Positions 31,655 through 40,937 are shown, counted from the first letter of the stretch. The stretch: 43,108 nucleotides of DNA from Candidatus Geothermarchaeota archaeon (GCA_015523725.1 WAJV01000060.1:1-43108); one strand, 5' to 3'. Program-made: numbers and translations. The notes: a model not told the origin generated them from the letters alone.

Positions 31655-31993
31655 ATGCCACGGCATAGGCATCTGAAGTTTAAGCCTGAGTATTTGAGAG
31701 ATTTGTTGAGTGGTAGGAAGAGGACTACTATTAGGCGTGAAAAGAAATATGATGAAGGGGAGGTTGTATATGTTTGTGATTTGAAGGGTAGGGTTTATGG
31801 GCGAGCTTTTATCTATAGAGTAGATTCTAAGAGAGTTGGTGAACTTAGTGATGAGGATGCTAGGAGAGATGGGTTTAGAGATCTTGGGGAGTTGTTGAGG
31901 GCCTTAACTAATATATATGGTAAGCTCGATAAGAATGATGTAATTTATATATATCATTTAGAGGTTTTGGAGGTGTATAGAGATATCCAATAA
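31655..31993 (+). CDS. ASCH-domain protein
   Basis: LKFKPEYLRDLLSGRKRTTIRREKKYDEGEVVYV...ELSDEDARRDGFRDLGELLRALTNIYGKL; GRKxxTIR motif of ASCH domains. Confidence 0.88.
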   Translation: MPRHRHLKFKPEYLRDLLSGRKRTTIRREKKYDEGEVVYVCDLKGRVYGRAFIYRVDSKRVGELSDEDARRDGFRDLGELLRALTNIYGKLDKNDVIYIYHLEVLEVYRDIQ

Positions 31994-32027
31994 GCCGGAT
32001 AAAGATACGGTTCTCAATGGTGGGGAG

Positions 32028-33176
32028 ATAAATATTTACATATATTTTCCGGTTTTAGTTGTCGTTTTTTCTGCAGTATCATTGATTCCAGTTATTAGTT
32101 ATTTAATGATTAGGCTGACTGGTAATGAAATGCTATCAACCATATCTGTTAGCATATTTGGTTTAACTTATGCGTTGTCAAGTTTGTTGGCTGGCGTGGT
32201 TCATAGTATCTTCGGAGATGAACTACGGGTGGTGTCATACAGTTTATTAGGAATGGTTGTATCTATGTTCCTATTTTATCTGGATAATCCCATATTATTT
32301 ATTGTAGCCAGGGCTTTGATAGGATTATTTGAGTCTTTTATATTTGTTGGTTATATGGCTTTGTTATTGAATTTATTTAGATCTCATGAGGAGGGAACCT
32401 ATGCAATAGGTAAATTTTTCTCTATAATGGGTGTTGGCTTGGTATTTGGGCCGATGGCTGGAGCTATTTACGTTGATAGGGGTCTATATAAATTGGCGTT
32501 TACGGTTTCCATACTGCTGCTGACCTTAATATATTTCCTTGTTAGAAGGGGAATGAGAATCATTGGTGTACCCCATTCAAACCGAGGTCTTTATCTTCAT
32601 TTGTCTAGTATGGGTGGGTTAGTTCTTGGGGTTGCGTTAATAATGGTATTGTCTGTTGGATCGGTTGATGGTGTTATTCAATCGCGTAGTGTAATATGGT
32701 TTGATAAGTTGGGCGTCGCTCCATCCATTGGGGGTATATTAATGACTACTTATTATTTCTTTACAATAATTACCGAGACACTGGTTCCATATTTGTATAA
32801 GAGGTTTGGATTAAAGGTTTTATCGATGCTAATTATTCCTTCATTGATTGGGTTAGCGCTAGTTCTTATTAGACCTTTAAGCGGCTCCAGTGGTGATAGT
32901 CTTTATTATTTCGTGTATTTATCTGTTGTGGCTTTTATTTTTGCATTAGATATGGGTTTGATTTCCCCTATGGGAAGTGAGAGACTAGCCAGATCCATAA
33001 GTGATAATTATCTAATTGGGTCTGGTATTGTGAACGCAGTTTGGTCTATAAGCTATTTTATTACGCCGTCTTTATTGGGTTTTATGGGGACTCCACCTAC
33101 GATAGATATAGTACTACTACTAGTTTTTTTAATTATGGTTCTACTCGGTATTCCAATGGCTAGGGGAAAAGATTAA
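32028..33176 (+). CDS. MFS transporter (start uncertain; ORF track begins at TTG 32082)
   Basis: About 12 TM segments; first TM (IYIYFPVLVVVFSAVSLIPVI) extends upstream of 32082 with no ATG/GTG/TTG available. Confidence 0.85.
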   Translation: MNIYIYFPVLVVVFSAVSLIPVISYLMIRLTGNEMLSTISVSIFGLTYALSSLLAGVVHSIFGDELRVVSYSLLGMVVSMFLFYLDNPILFIVARALIGLFESFIFVGYMALLLNLFRSHEEGTYAIGKFFSIMGVGLVFGPMAGAIYVDRGLYKLAFTVSILLLTLIYFLVRRGMRIIGVPHSNRGLYLHLSSMGGLVLGVALIMVLSVGSVDGVIQSRSVIWFDKLGVAPSIGGILMTTYYFFTIITETLVPYLYKRFGLKVLSMLIIPSLIGLALVLIRPLSGSSGDSLYYFVYLSVVAFIFALDMGLISPMGSERLARSISDNYLIGSGIVNAVWSISYFITPSLLGFMGTPPTIDIVLLLVFLIMVLLGIPMARGKD

Positions 33177-33448
33177 TCACTAATTAATTTTTTGATTATC
33201 GTTTCTTTATCATAATCGGCATAAATTCTTATGATTTTTATCCTGTCTTTGGTTCCTCTTATTAATGTAATTTTATCTATGCCAATACCCAATTTTTTTG
33301 ATATCTTCTTTATTAATGCTTTGTTGACTCTGCCTTTAATTGGTTTCTCTGGAGTTTCATATATAATTATATCATTCTCCAAATACAATTTCTCTCTCTT
33401 TTTCATTGGTTTAACATGTATTTTTATATCAATATATTTGTTGTTCAT
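33173..33448 (-). CDS. DUF167 (YggU-like) family protein
   Basis: DIKIHVKPMKKREKL...IYETPEKPIKGRVNKALIKKISKKLGIGIDKITLIRGTKDRIKIIRI. Confidence 0.88.
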   Translation of the reverse strand: MNNKYIDIKIHVKPMKKREKLYLENDIIIYETPEKPIKGRVNKALIKKISKKLGIGIDKITLIRGTKDRIKIIRIYADYDKETIIKKLISD

Positions 33449-33633
33449 ATAAAGATTTGAGTCTGTATAACTTAATATCCTTTACTTAGTTAATAGGTAT
33501 TAGTATTTTTTTCTATATGGCTATAAATGTTTGTTACACTATTAATTTTTGTTTGTTATATATAAAATATCTTTATATCCAGCCCATTATAATAAGGTTA
33601 ATATTCAGCTATATGCAAATTATGGTGAGACAT

Positions 33634-34572
33634 ATGAGGAGTTATTTTAAGGGTAAAGATTTTCTGACCTTGATGGATTTTAGAAGGGATGAAATAGAAT
33701 ATATTATTGATGTGGCCTTGGAATTTAAGCGGTTATTTGGAGTTAGGGCTCCTCATGAGTTTCTTAAGGGTAGGGTTATCGGTCTATTGTTTGAGAAGCC
33801 CTCGACTAGGACTAGGGTCTCCTTTATGGCTGCTGCTTCTCATCTGGGTGCAACTCCTATTCAGTTGAATCCAAATGTTATGCAACTCTCTAGGGGGGAG
33901 CCTATTAAGGATACTGCAAGGGTTTTGGATAGGTATTTAGATGCATTGGTTATAAGGACTTTTGGGCAGGAGATTGTCGAGGAATATGCTGATTGGATGG
34001 TGAGACCAGTTATCAATGCATTGACTGATTTAACGCATCCTATGCAGGGGTTAGCCGATTTGATGACGATTTGGGAGTATAAGGGGCGTAGGAGAAGGAT
34101 TAAGTTGGGGTATGTCGGTGATATATGGAATGTTTGTCATAGTTTAATGATTGTGTCTAGCATGTTTGGTTATGAGATGTATATTGCTAGGCCCAAGGGA
34201 TATGAGGCTGATAAAAGGATTCTAGAATATGTTGATGATATGTCGAAAAGGAGTGGGGCGAACATTGTTTTTACTGAGGATGTTGAGGAGGCCTTCAAGG
34301 ATGCTGATGTAGTATATGCTAATACTTGGCATAGTATGGGTGGCCCTGAGGCTGAAAAAGATAAGAGATTGAGGGACTGGTCTGGTTATCAAGCTAATGA
34401 GGATAATACTGTGGTGGCCAAGGATGATTTCATATTTATGCATTGCTTACCTGGATATAGGGGGGAGGAGATGAGTGATGGTATTATCGAGGGTTCTCAT
34501 AGTGTTGTTTTCGATCAGGCTGAGAACAGGATGCATACAGAGAAGGCTGTTTTGGCTTTGGTTGTTGAGTGA
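33634..34572 (+). CDS. argF: Ornithine carbamoyltransferase
   Basis: LLFEKPSTRTRVSFMAAASHLG (carbamoyl-P STRTR), HPMQGLADLMTIWE, FMHCLPGYRGEEMSDGIIEGSHSVVFDQAENRMHTEKAVL. Start probably Met 33634 (or 33622), not 33517. Confidence 0.96.
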   Translation: MRSYFKGKDFLTLMDFRRDEIEYIIDVALEFKRLFGVRAPHEFLKGRVIGLLFEKPSTRTRVSFMAAASHLGATPIQLNPNVMQLSRGEPIKDTARVLDRYLDALVIRTFGQEIVEEYADWMVRPVINALTDLTHPMQGLADLMTIWEYKGRRRRIKLGYVGDIWNVCHSLMIVSSMFGYEMYIARPKGYEADKRILEYVDDMSKRSGANIVFTEDVEEAFKDADVVYANTWHSMGGPEAEKDKRLRDWSGYQANEDNTVVAKDDFIFMHCLPGYRGEEMSDGIIEGSHSVVFDQAENRMHTEKAVLALVVE

Positions 34573-34628
34573 TTAATTATTTAATATTTATTGTGTTAGG
34601 TAGTATAGAGGGAGGGTGATAATTAGGG

Positions 34629-35801
34629 TTGGTGGAGTCGAGGGTAAGGTATCTATTGATTATAGTTTCTATATCGACCTTTGCTTTTTGGGTATCTAGT
34701 ACTATGATTAGGCCAATATTCCCTCTGTATTTGAGTGATATTGGTTTTAATACTATTGAGATAGGTATTGTGCTGAGTATACCTCAGTTTCTAGCGATAT
34801 TTTTACGTGTTCCATTATCGAGTAGGGCTAAGCCGATGGGTAGGACGAGGTTTCTAACTATTGCTATGTTATTAAATTCAGTAGCCATATTGCTTTATTT
34901 CTTGGCTTTTAATAAACCAATTGTGGTCGGCGCCAGGCTTCTACATACTCTTCCAATAGCGGCTTTTGGTCCCGTGGCTATGGCCTATGTTTCGATAATT
35001 AGTCCGAGGAGGCGGAGGGGAGGTATAATGGGGATGTACCTTACTTCTGTGGGGTTATCTGTTTTCTTGGGTCCATTAATAACGTCTTTATTAACTACGT
35101 GGATTGATTTGAAATATGTTTTTTTAGCGGCTGCTCTACCTAGTTTATTATCGACTTTTTTGTTATTTAGTGCATCAGATGCGGATATTGAAGGTGATTC
35201 GGATTCTACTGTTAGTTATAGTTTGGTGGAAGGTTTAAAAAGACTTTGGAAAAATAAGGGCTTTGTATTGATCTGCCTGTCGGCATTACTATATAGTAGT
35301 TCCATGGGGTTTATGAGGTCGTTTTTCCCCTTATTTCTAAAGGAGGAGTATTTGATTGGGGCTGGCTTGATTAGTTTATTGTATTCTTTGAGGGGTTTAA
35401 CTAATGTGTTGAGCCGACCGCTTTCGGGGTTTTTATCTGATAGAGTGGGTGTAGGTATTTTAGTTGTGTCTGGATTGCTTATTTCTTCTCTTACTATATA
35501 TATAATATCTTTGGCTCCTCCCCTTGAGATTGTCGCCGTTATGATGGCTTTATTTGGAGTTGGTTGGGGTATAAGAGCTGTGTCAAGCATTAACTTTATA
35601 GGATTTTATTTGGGTAGGGATGATAGAGAGGTGGGTATGGCTATTTTTTATAATATGTTTGATATTGGTGTAACCATCGGCTCTATGAGTGGCGGGATAT
35701 TATTAACATTTTTGAGTTTTAATTCTATTTTTTGGTTATATTCTGTTATTATATTTATAGCTGCCTTGATAACTTTGCCATTGGTAATAAAGAAGTTGTG
35801 A
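34629..35801 (+). CDS. MFS transporter
   Basis: 12-TM pattern, loop RAKPMGRTRFLTIAML and GFLSDRVGVGILVVSGL. Confidence 0.9.
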   Translation: MVESRVRYLLIIVSISTFAFWVSSTMIRPIFPLYLSDIGFNTIEIGIVLSIPQFLAIFLRVPLSSRAKPMGRTRFLTIAMLLNSVAILLYFLAFNKPIVVGARLLHTLPIAAFGPVAMAYVSIISPRRRRGGIMGMYLTSVGLSVFLGPLITSLLTTWIDLKYVFLAAALPSLLSTFLLFSASDADIEGDSDSTVSYSLVEGLKRLWKNKGFVLICLSALLYSSSMGFMRSFFPLFLKEEYLIGAGLISLLYSLRGLTNVLSRPLSGFLSDRVGVGILVVSGLLISSLTIYIISLAPPLEIVAVMMALFGVGWGIRAVSSINFIGFYLGRDDREVGMAIFYNMFDIGVTIGSMSGGILLTFLSFNSIFWLYSVIIFIAALITLPLVIKKL

Positions 35802-36182
35802 TTATGGAATTATTGCGATTGCATCCATCTCTATTAATAAGTCTTCCCTTGGGGGTTTAGCCGCTACCGTTGTGCGTGCTGGTCTCCATTCATTGAAATA
35901 TTTGGAATATATTTCATTGAATTCCTTGTATAAGTCTGGCTTCGATAGATAAACATTTATTTTTACAATGTTCTTTAAATCTCCACCAGCTGCTTTTACT
36001 ATGGCTAAGATGTTTTTTATTACTCTATCAGTCTGTTCTTTTATGTCTTTACCTACAACTTGGCCATTACTTGGGTCTATTGCTACCTGTCCAGATATAT
36101 ATAATGTATTCCCCGCTTTAATGGCTTGGGAGTATGCTGCTAATGGCTTTGGAGCTTCCTCAGTATAGATTATTTTATTCAT
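35802..36182 (-). CDS. RidA/YjgF family protein (enamine/imine deaminase-like)
   Basis: APKPLAAYSQAIKAGNTLYISGQVAIDPSNGQVVGKDIKEQTDRVIKNI...RPARTTVAAKPPREDLLIEMDAIA. Confidence 0.95.
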   Translation of the reverse strand: MNKIIYTEEAPKPLAAYSQAIKAGNTLYISGQVAIDPSNGQVVGKDIKEQTDRVIKNILAIVKAAGGDLKNIVKINVYLSKPDLYKEFNEIYSKYFNEWRPARTTVAAKPPREDLLIEMDAIAIIP

Positions 36183-36244
36183 GATTACACACCTACTAAT
36201 TAAGATTATAATTATATCTTTCTTGATACAATAATAAATATAAA

Positions 36245-37141
36245 TTATACTCGTTTAGAGAGCCATCTCCTCTCCAAATTTTTTATGGAGATGTATTTAT
36301 CGATAAGTTTTTTTGCACGCAGGTAAATTGGTTTATCCACCAGTTCTCCCTCGATTGTGGTAGCCCCCAATCCCTTCTCGGTAGCTTCCTCATATTTTTT
36401 CACGACTTCTAATGCAATATGATATTCATCTTCGGAGGGTGTAAATACTCTGTTAACTATGGGTATTTGCCTTGGATGAACCACTAGTTTTCCTAGATAA
36501 CCCAATTCCACTGCTTTTTTCGCTTCTTCTTCGAGACCTATCATATCATGTATCTTTGTATATACTTTATCAATTGGTAGTTTTTGATATGCGTGTGCAG
36601 CTATCGCGACTAATGCCCTTGGTAGGAATGTATTGGTTTCTGTTGGTTGTTCTATACCCATATCAAGTAGTAAATCTTCTATGCCTACAGCTACTCCAAA
36701 TATTCTATTATCAATGTTTATCAAGTTGTTTATGTTTAGTAGGGATTTAGCGGTTTCTATTATTAGTATAATTCTCAATTCACCATTTTCTAATTGTCTT
36801 TCCTTCTCTAGATCTGAGATTAATCCGATTATTTTTTTAATTTTTGCTGGGTTTTCGGCTTTCGGTATAACTATACCTCTTAAGCCTTTTTGTACTGTAT
36901 GTATGAGGTCTTTCTCGTACATGTCTTCTTCTGAGTTAATTCTTATATATACGTGGTGACCATAGTCATTTAGTTTCTTGATGCTGTCCCTTATGAAGAG
37001 TCGTGCGGTATCCTTTTCTCTAAGGGGTACCGAGTCTTCTAGGTCTAGTATTACTGCATCTGGATGGACTCCATATGTTAATTTAAATATCATTCTTAGA
37101 TTATTTCCTGGTGTAAATAATATGCTTCTATAGATTATCAT
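36245..37141 (-). CDS. CitE-like HpcH/HpaI aldolase family lyase (citryl-/malyl-/citramalyl-CoA lyase-like)
   Basis: RSILFTPGNNLRMIFKLTYGVHPDAVILDLEDSVPLREKDTAR, GIVIPKAENP, IIETAKSLLNI, GYLGKLVVHPRQIPIVNRVFTPSEDE. Confidence 0.92.
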   Translation of the reverse strand: MIIYRSILFTPGNNLRMIFKLTYGVHPDAVILDLEDSVPLREKDTARLFIRDSIKKLNDYGHHVYIRINSEEDMYEKDLIHTVQKGLRGIVIPKAENPAKIKKIIGLISDLEKERQLENGELRIILIIETAKSLLNINNLINIDNRIFGVAVGIEDLLLDMGIEQPTETNTFLPRALVAIAAHAYQKLPIDKVYTKIHDMIGLEEEAKKAVELGYLGKLVVHPRQIPIVNRVFTPSEDEYHIALEVVKKYEEATEKGLGATTIEGELVDKPIYLRAKKLIDKYISIKNLERRWLSKRV

Positions 37142-37146
37142 TTTAA

Positions 37147-38037
37147 TTACCTGATTAACTTTTTAATTATTTTAGGTATATCACTTGGTTTATCAGCGAT
37201 CTTGACTCCAGCTCTCCTTAATGCCTCTATTTTACTTAGATAGTCGTTTCTACCCTCTACTAATACACTTGAATGTGAATACCTTATCCCTCTCTCTATT
37301 CCTCTTCCAACTATGTATGCGACAATGGGTTTATTTATCTCTCCATCGAGGATTAGTTGGGCAGCCTCCTCCTCCATAACACCTCCTACTTCCCCAAATA
37401 TAACTATTGCATCCGTATCATCATCTTCTTCGAAGAGCTTGAGTATTTCTGCTATAGTTGTCCCTACTATCGCTTCACTACCCACATGGATAGCTGTAGA
37501 TATTCCTAGGTCATTTAGAGTCAGACTCCATGATATTGTAGTCGTCTGACCTCCGCTTCTAGATATAACTCCGACTCTACCTCTTTTAAATACCTTTTCA
37601 GCCATCTCAAATGAGCCTCCTATCCAGCCAACTACAGCTTCTCCCGGGCTTATAACTCCAATCGACCCTGGTCCAATTATTCTACATCCCTTCTTTTTTG
37701 CAATCGATATTATCTTTATAATGTCGTGCAGTGGAACCCTCTCAGTTGGTATAACGATGGTGTTGATTTTATTATTTATACTCTCCAATGCCGCCTCTAA
37801 AAGGTTTGGAGCTGGTACGAATATTACGGAGACATCTATACTTCCTACTTTATCAATCGCTTCTGCTATCGAATTAAATACTGGTACACCGTAGACACTA
37901 TACCCTCCCTTGCCAGGCGTAACTCCTGCTACTACATTTGTACCATAATCAATCATGAATCGAGTTCTCGAGCTACCTTCCCTACCAGTTATTCCTTGGA
38001 CAAGAACTCTACTTTCCTTACTAATTATTATACTCAT
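37147..38037 (-). CDS. Succinyl-CoA synthetase alpha-like subunit (SucD family)
   Basis: SRVLVQGITGREGSSRTRFMIDYGTNVVAGVTPGKGGYSVYGVPVFNSIAEAI, GRVGVISRSGGQTTTISW, VIFGEVGGVMEEEAA, SHSSVL phospho-His region. Confidence 0.92.
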   Translation of the reverse strand: MSIIISKESRVLVQGITGREGSSRTRFMIDYGTNVVAGVTPGKGGYSVYGVPVFNSIAEAIDKVGSIDVSVIFVPAPNLLEAALESINNKINTIVIPTERVPLHDIIKIISIAKKKGCRIIGPGSIGVISPGEAVVGWIGGSFEMAEKVFKRGRVGVISRSGGQTTTISWSLTLNDLGISTAIHVGSEAIVGTTIAEILKLFEEDDDTDAIVIFGEVGGVMEEEAAQLILDGEINKPIVAYIVGRGIERGIRYSHSSVLVEGRNDYLSKIEALRRAGVKIADKPSDIPKIIKKLIR

Positions 38038-38310
38038 TCATGCCTCCCCTTCTATGGGTAATATGATTTCTATAGCATTATATGGACACATTATCTCACA
38101 TGCTAGGCATTCTATACACCTTCTCCTAAACTCGTCGATATCATAATTAAGTATTGGTCCTATGCGTCCATACTCCATTCTATAAAGGTGTCTACCATAT
38201 AGGCTACATGCCTTTACACAATCATAAGTATCACATTTTTCACATTTATGTAAGTCTATCTTTAATTTTCCGGTTCTGAGGGTAATGGATATATTTCTAA
38301 TTTGACTCAT
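38038..38310 (-). CDS. 2[4Fe-4S] ferredoxin-like protein
   Basis: CEKCDTYDCVKAC and CIECLACEIMCPYNAIEI; overlaps the sucC-like gene by 14 nt. Confidence 0.88.
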   Translation of the reverse strand: MSQIRNISITLRTGKLKIDLHKCEKCDTYDCVKACSLYGRHLYRMEYGRIGPILNYDIDEFRRRCIECLACEIMCPYNAIEIILPIEGEA

Positions 38311-39544
38311 CTAACATCCCCTTTAATTCTATGGCTAGTCTGTCTATATTGCTATATATATCTTCATATGGTCCTACTACTGGATCTACTGTATAGATCC
38401 TTAATCTAATTGGTAGATCTTTTGTCTTTTCCAATATTATTCTTGTAGCTTCACTGGCTTTATTTCCGCCCCAGAGAATTGCCACAGGAAAACCTTTTCT
38501 CATGGTAAGTTCTTCTCTAAAAGCTTTTATTAGGCCGAATGCGGTGTACCACATCTCTTGATTAGCTATATTTGGTGATATTAATACGTATGCTTTTATA
38601 TTCGGAATAGATAAAATTAGTTTTGCTATCCGGTATATTTTTGATGATGGTGGATTCCCACTTGTATCGCTATAATTAGCTACTGCAAATCCGTGTTTCA
38701 ATAGTGCGTCTAATCCAATCAGAGCTCCTCCTCCACCTATTCCATGGAATCCTATTAAGGGTCCATCTCCTTTATGACTATGCTCGATTAGGTATGATAC
38801 TCCTCTATAATCATTTCTCTCGATTTCATATGCTAGTCTTTCCAGTTTAGTGGGTTCCCTATCCATCTCAATAGGGATTAGGTGGCTGAATTCAGGGTGT
38901 CTAAACAAGGAGTTGTCGTCTATGCTTATTCTAGCATCCAATGCTATATATCCCTTATCAGAGTATGCCAATGGATTTATCTCAACTACTCGGCAGTCAT
39001 AATCGACAAATATCTTGTATACTTTGTAAATTATCTCCAGTAGTTGATCAAAATTCTCTGGATTAATGGTTGGTTTGATCTTTTTGGTAATCAATTCTTT
39101 ATTAGGGCCTTCTAAATAATCTATCGGAATCCTGATTACCTTCTCAGGCTTCTCTTCTATATTTATGCCTCCTTCTCCAAAGAGAAGGATCGGTCCCTTG
39201 ATTTTATATGAATTGGATATAGTGATTGAGAGATAATATTCTCGAATTTTTTCTTTAATGTACTCCTCTACCAATATTCTGGGATGTTCATGATGCAGTT
39301 TCAAATACTCGATTAATTCAGATATATTTTTTCTCAGCTGAGTTTCTGCCAGGGATGTTTTAACCAATCCTTTTAACCCTCTTTTACCGTGCAGGACTTG
39401 TGCCTTGACAACATATGGTGGCTTAATACTATTTATAATCGATGCTATGTCGATGTTTTCATCACTAATTAGTATGCCTCTTGGTATTTTTATTTCATAT
39501 TTTTTAAATATTTCTTTTGCTTGATACTCGTATAGTCTTACCAT
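38297..39544 (-). CDS. Succinyl-CoA synthetase beta-like subunit (SucC family, ATP-grasp)
   Basis: LYEYQAKEIFKKYEIKIPRGILIS, YVVKAQVLHGKRGLKGLVKTS, VVEINPLAYSDKGYIALDARISID. Confidence 0.9.
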   Translation of the reverse strand: MVRLYEYQAKEIFKKYEIKIPRGILISDENIDIASIINSIKPPYVVKAQVLHGKRGLKGLVKTSLAETQLRKNISELIEYLKLHHEHPRILVEEYIKEKIREYYLSITISNSYKIKGPILLFGEGGINIEEKPEKVIRIPIDYLEGPNKELITKKIKPTINPENFDQLLEIIYKVYKIFVDYDCRVVEINPLAYSDKGYIALDARISIDDNSLFRHPEFSHLIPIEMDREPTKLERLAYEIERNDYRGVSYLIEHSHKGDGPLIGFHGIGGGGALIGLDALLKHGFAVANYSDTSGNPPSSKIYRIAKLILSIPNIKAYVLISPNIANQEMWYTAFGLIKAFREELTMRKGFPVAILWGGNKASEATRIILEKTKDLPIRLRIYTVDPVVGPYEDIYSNIDRLAIELKGMLDESN

Positions 39545-39551
39545 TAATAGT

Positions 39552-39586
39552 ACTAATATTTGTCTTATCCTATATAACTAATATTT
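39552..39586. promoter_or_regulatory. 10-bp direct repeat ACTAATATTT x2 with a 25-bp period in the sucC-like promoter
   Basis: Copies at 39552-39561 and 39577-39586; minus-strand TATA (CTATAAATATT) overlaps the distal copy. Confidence 0.45.
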
Positions 39587-40937
39587 ATAGATTGCCGTGC
39601 TTTTCCAGAATTCTAGTATCAAGTAGCCATTTATATGCTATTAGTAGTGCAGTAAATGTTAGTGATGCTGCTAAGATAAATATTAAGATTACTCCGTCAG
39701 TATAGAATATGTTCCTATGTGCATAGTTTATATATAGATATGCACTGATTATTGCTCCCAATCCCATTCCTAAGTTAAACATCGCTTGTTGATATCCGAA
39801 TATCCTCCCTCTGTGGGTGGTCTTAGTTAAGTCTGCTTGGATAGCTCTGATGCTGGGCATCCCTGTATTGAATGATATATTAGCTAAAGCCATACCTATA
39901 AGTAGTCCAACTATTTCTCTACTTAATCCTATTATTACCATGGCGAGGGTCCTCATACTCATGGAGAATAGGAACATGTTTTTCTTTCCCCATTTTTTAT
40001 CAGTATATGATGCTATTGGATAGGCGGCTAATAATCCAGTTAGGCTGGCGATTAACTGTATACTCCCTATATAGATTGGTTCTTTAACAATATATTCGCT
40101 GATATACACTATCATTATTGAGGCTATTATCCCTACACTGAATCCATTTATCAATCCCGAGAAAAATATTACGTGTATGGATCTTCTAATCGCTCTATCT
40201 AGATGTATTGAGGATTCTAGAGATATTGCTTCTTTTATTGTAGGTGTAGGATCATAATAATCTAAATTAGTTATTGATGTTTTCTTATTTTCCCTTAGTA
40301 GGAAGCTAAGGATGAATCCGGCTGCGAATAATGGAACTGGAGACAATATTGTCGGCCTTAGTATGTCTATTGCTCTCTTAGATTCAATTAATATATAGAA
40401 GAATTGGTATATGGCTCCTCCTATACCAGGTCCCACGAGATTAGCTACATTTAGTGACATTACATATAGAGTCATAGCCCTTGTCCTCAGTTTGGGATCT
40501 ATTTTATCCATCATCAGTGCCTCTGCTACTGGCCATACCATTGCTGATGTTATTCCTTGTAGTGCTCTAACCAATACTACGTCTATGGCGTTCCTAGATA
40601 TCCCAAGCAGTATTCCGACGATGACATAGAGAAATAGGCCGGTCACTATCAGTCGTTTTCGCCCGATTTTGTCGCTTAGTCTGCCGAAGACCGCTGCTGA
40701 GGGGGATCTAAGTATCATGAATGCAGTCATATTGAATGCTATATACCATATGACTTCCGGGGTGAATCTTATACTGGCCCTCGCTTCTGGTGGTGGTATG
40801 GAGGGGTTCTCGAGTGCTTCTATATAATATTGGATTACTGGTTGTAGCATGCTAAATCCCAGTTGTACTGCTAGGGCTATGAATATGATTATTGCCCCCT
40901 CTCTACCTATTCTTTTTAGAATATTTTTGTCGTTCAT
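39585..40937 (-). CDS. MFS transporter
   Basis: 12-TM pattern; FGRLSDKIGRKRLIVTGLFLYVIVGILLG signature loop. Confidence 0.92.
   Translation of the reverse strand: MNDKNILKRIGREGAIIIFIALAVQLGFSMLQPVIQYYIEALENPSIPPPEARASIRFTPEVIWYIAFNMTAFMILRSPSAAVFGRLSDKIGRKRLIVTGLFLYVIVGILLGISRNAIDVVLVRALQGITSAMVWPVAEALMMDKIDPKLRTRAMTLYVMSLNVANLVGPGIGGAIYQFFYILIESKRAIDILRPTILSPVPLFAAGFILSFLLRENKKTSITNLDYYDPTPTIKEAISLESSIHLDRAIRRSIHVIFFSGLINGFSVGIIASIMIVYISEYIVKEPIYIGSIQLIASLTGLLAAYPIASYTDKKWGKKNMFLFSMSMRTLAMVIIGLSREIVGLLIGMALANISFNTGMPSIRAIQADLTKTTHRGRIFGYQQAMFNLGMGLGAIISAYLYINYAHRNIFYTDGVILIFILAASLTFTALLIAYKWLLDTRILEKHGNL

Noticed and set aside
33517-33633. N-terminal extension of the ornithine carbamoyltransferase ORF
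   Set aside because: Covers the TATA-rich promoter; conserved protein begins near MRSYFKGKDFLTL.
35216-35590. Minus-strand 124-aa ORF inside an MFS gene
   Set aside because: Antisense to a convincing transporter; no promoter or RBS support.
36472-36959. Plus-strand ORFs opposite the CitE-like gene
   Set aside because: Antisense to a conserved enzyme; hydrophobic composition typical of antisense frames.
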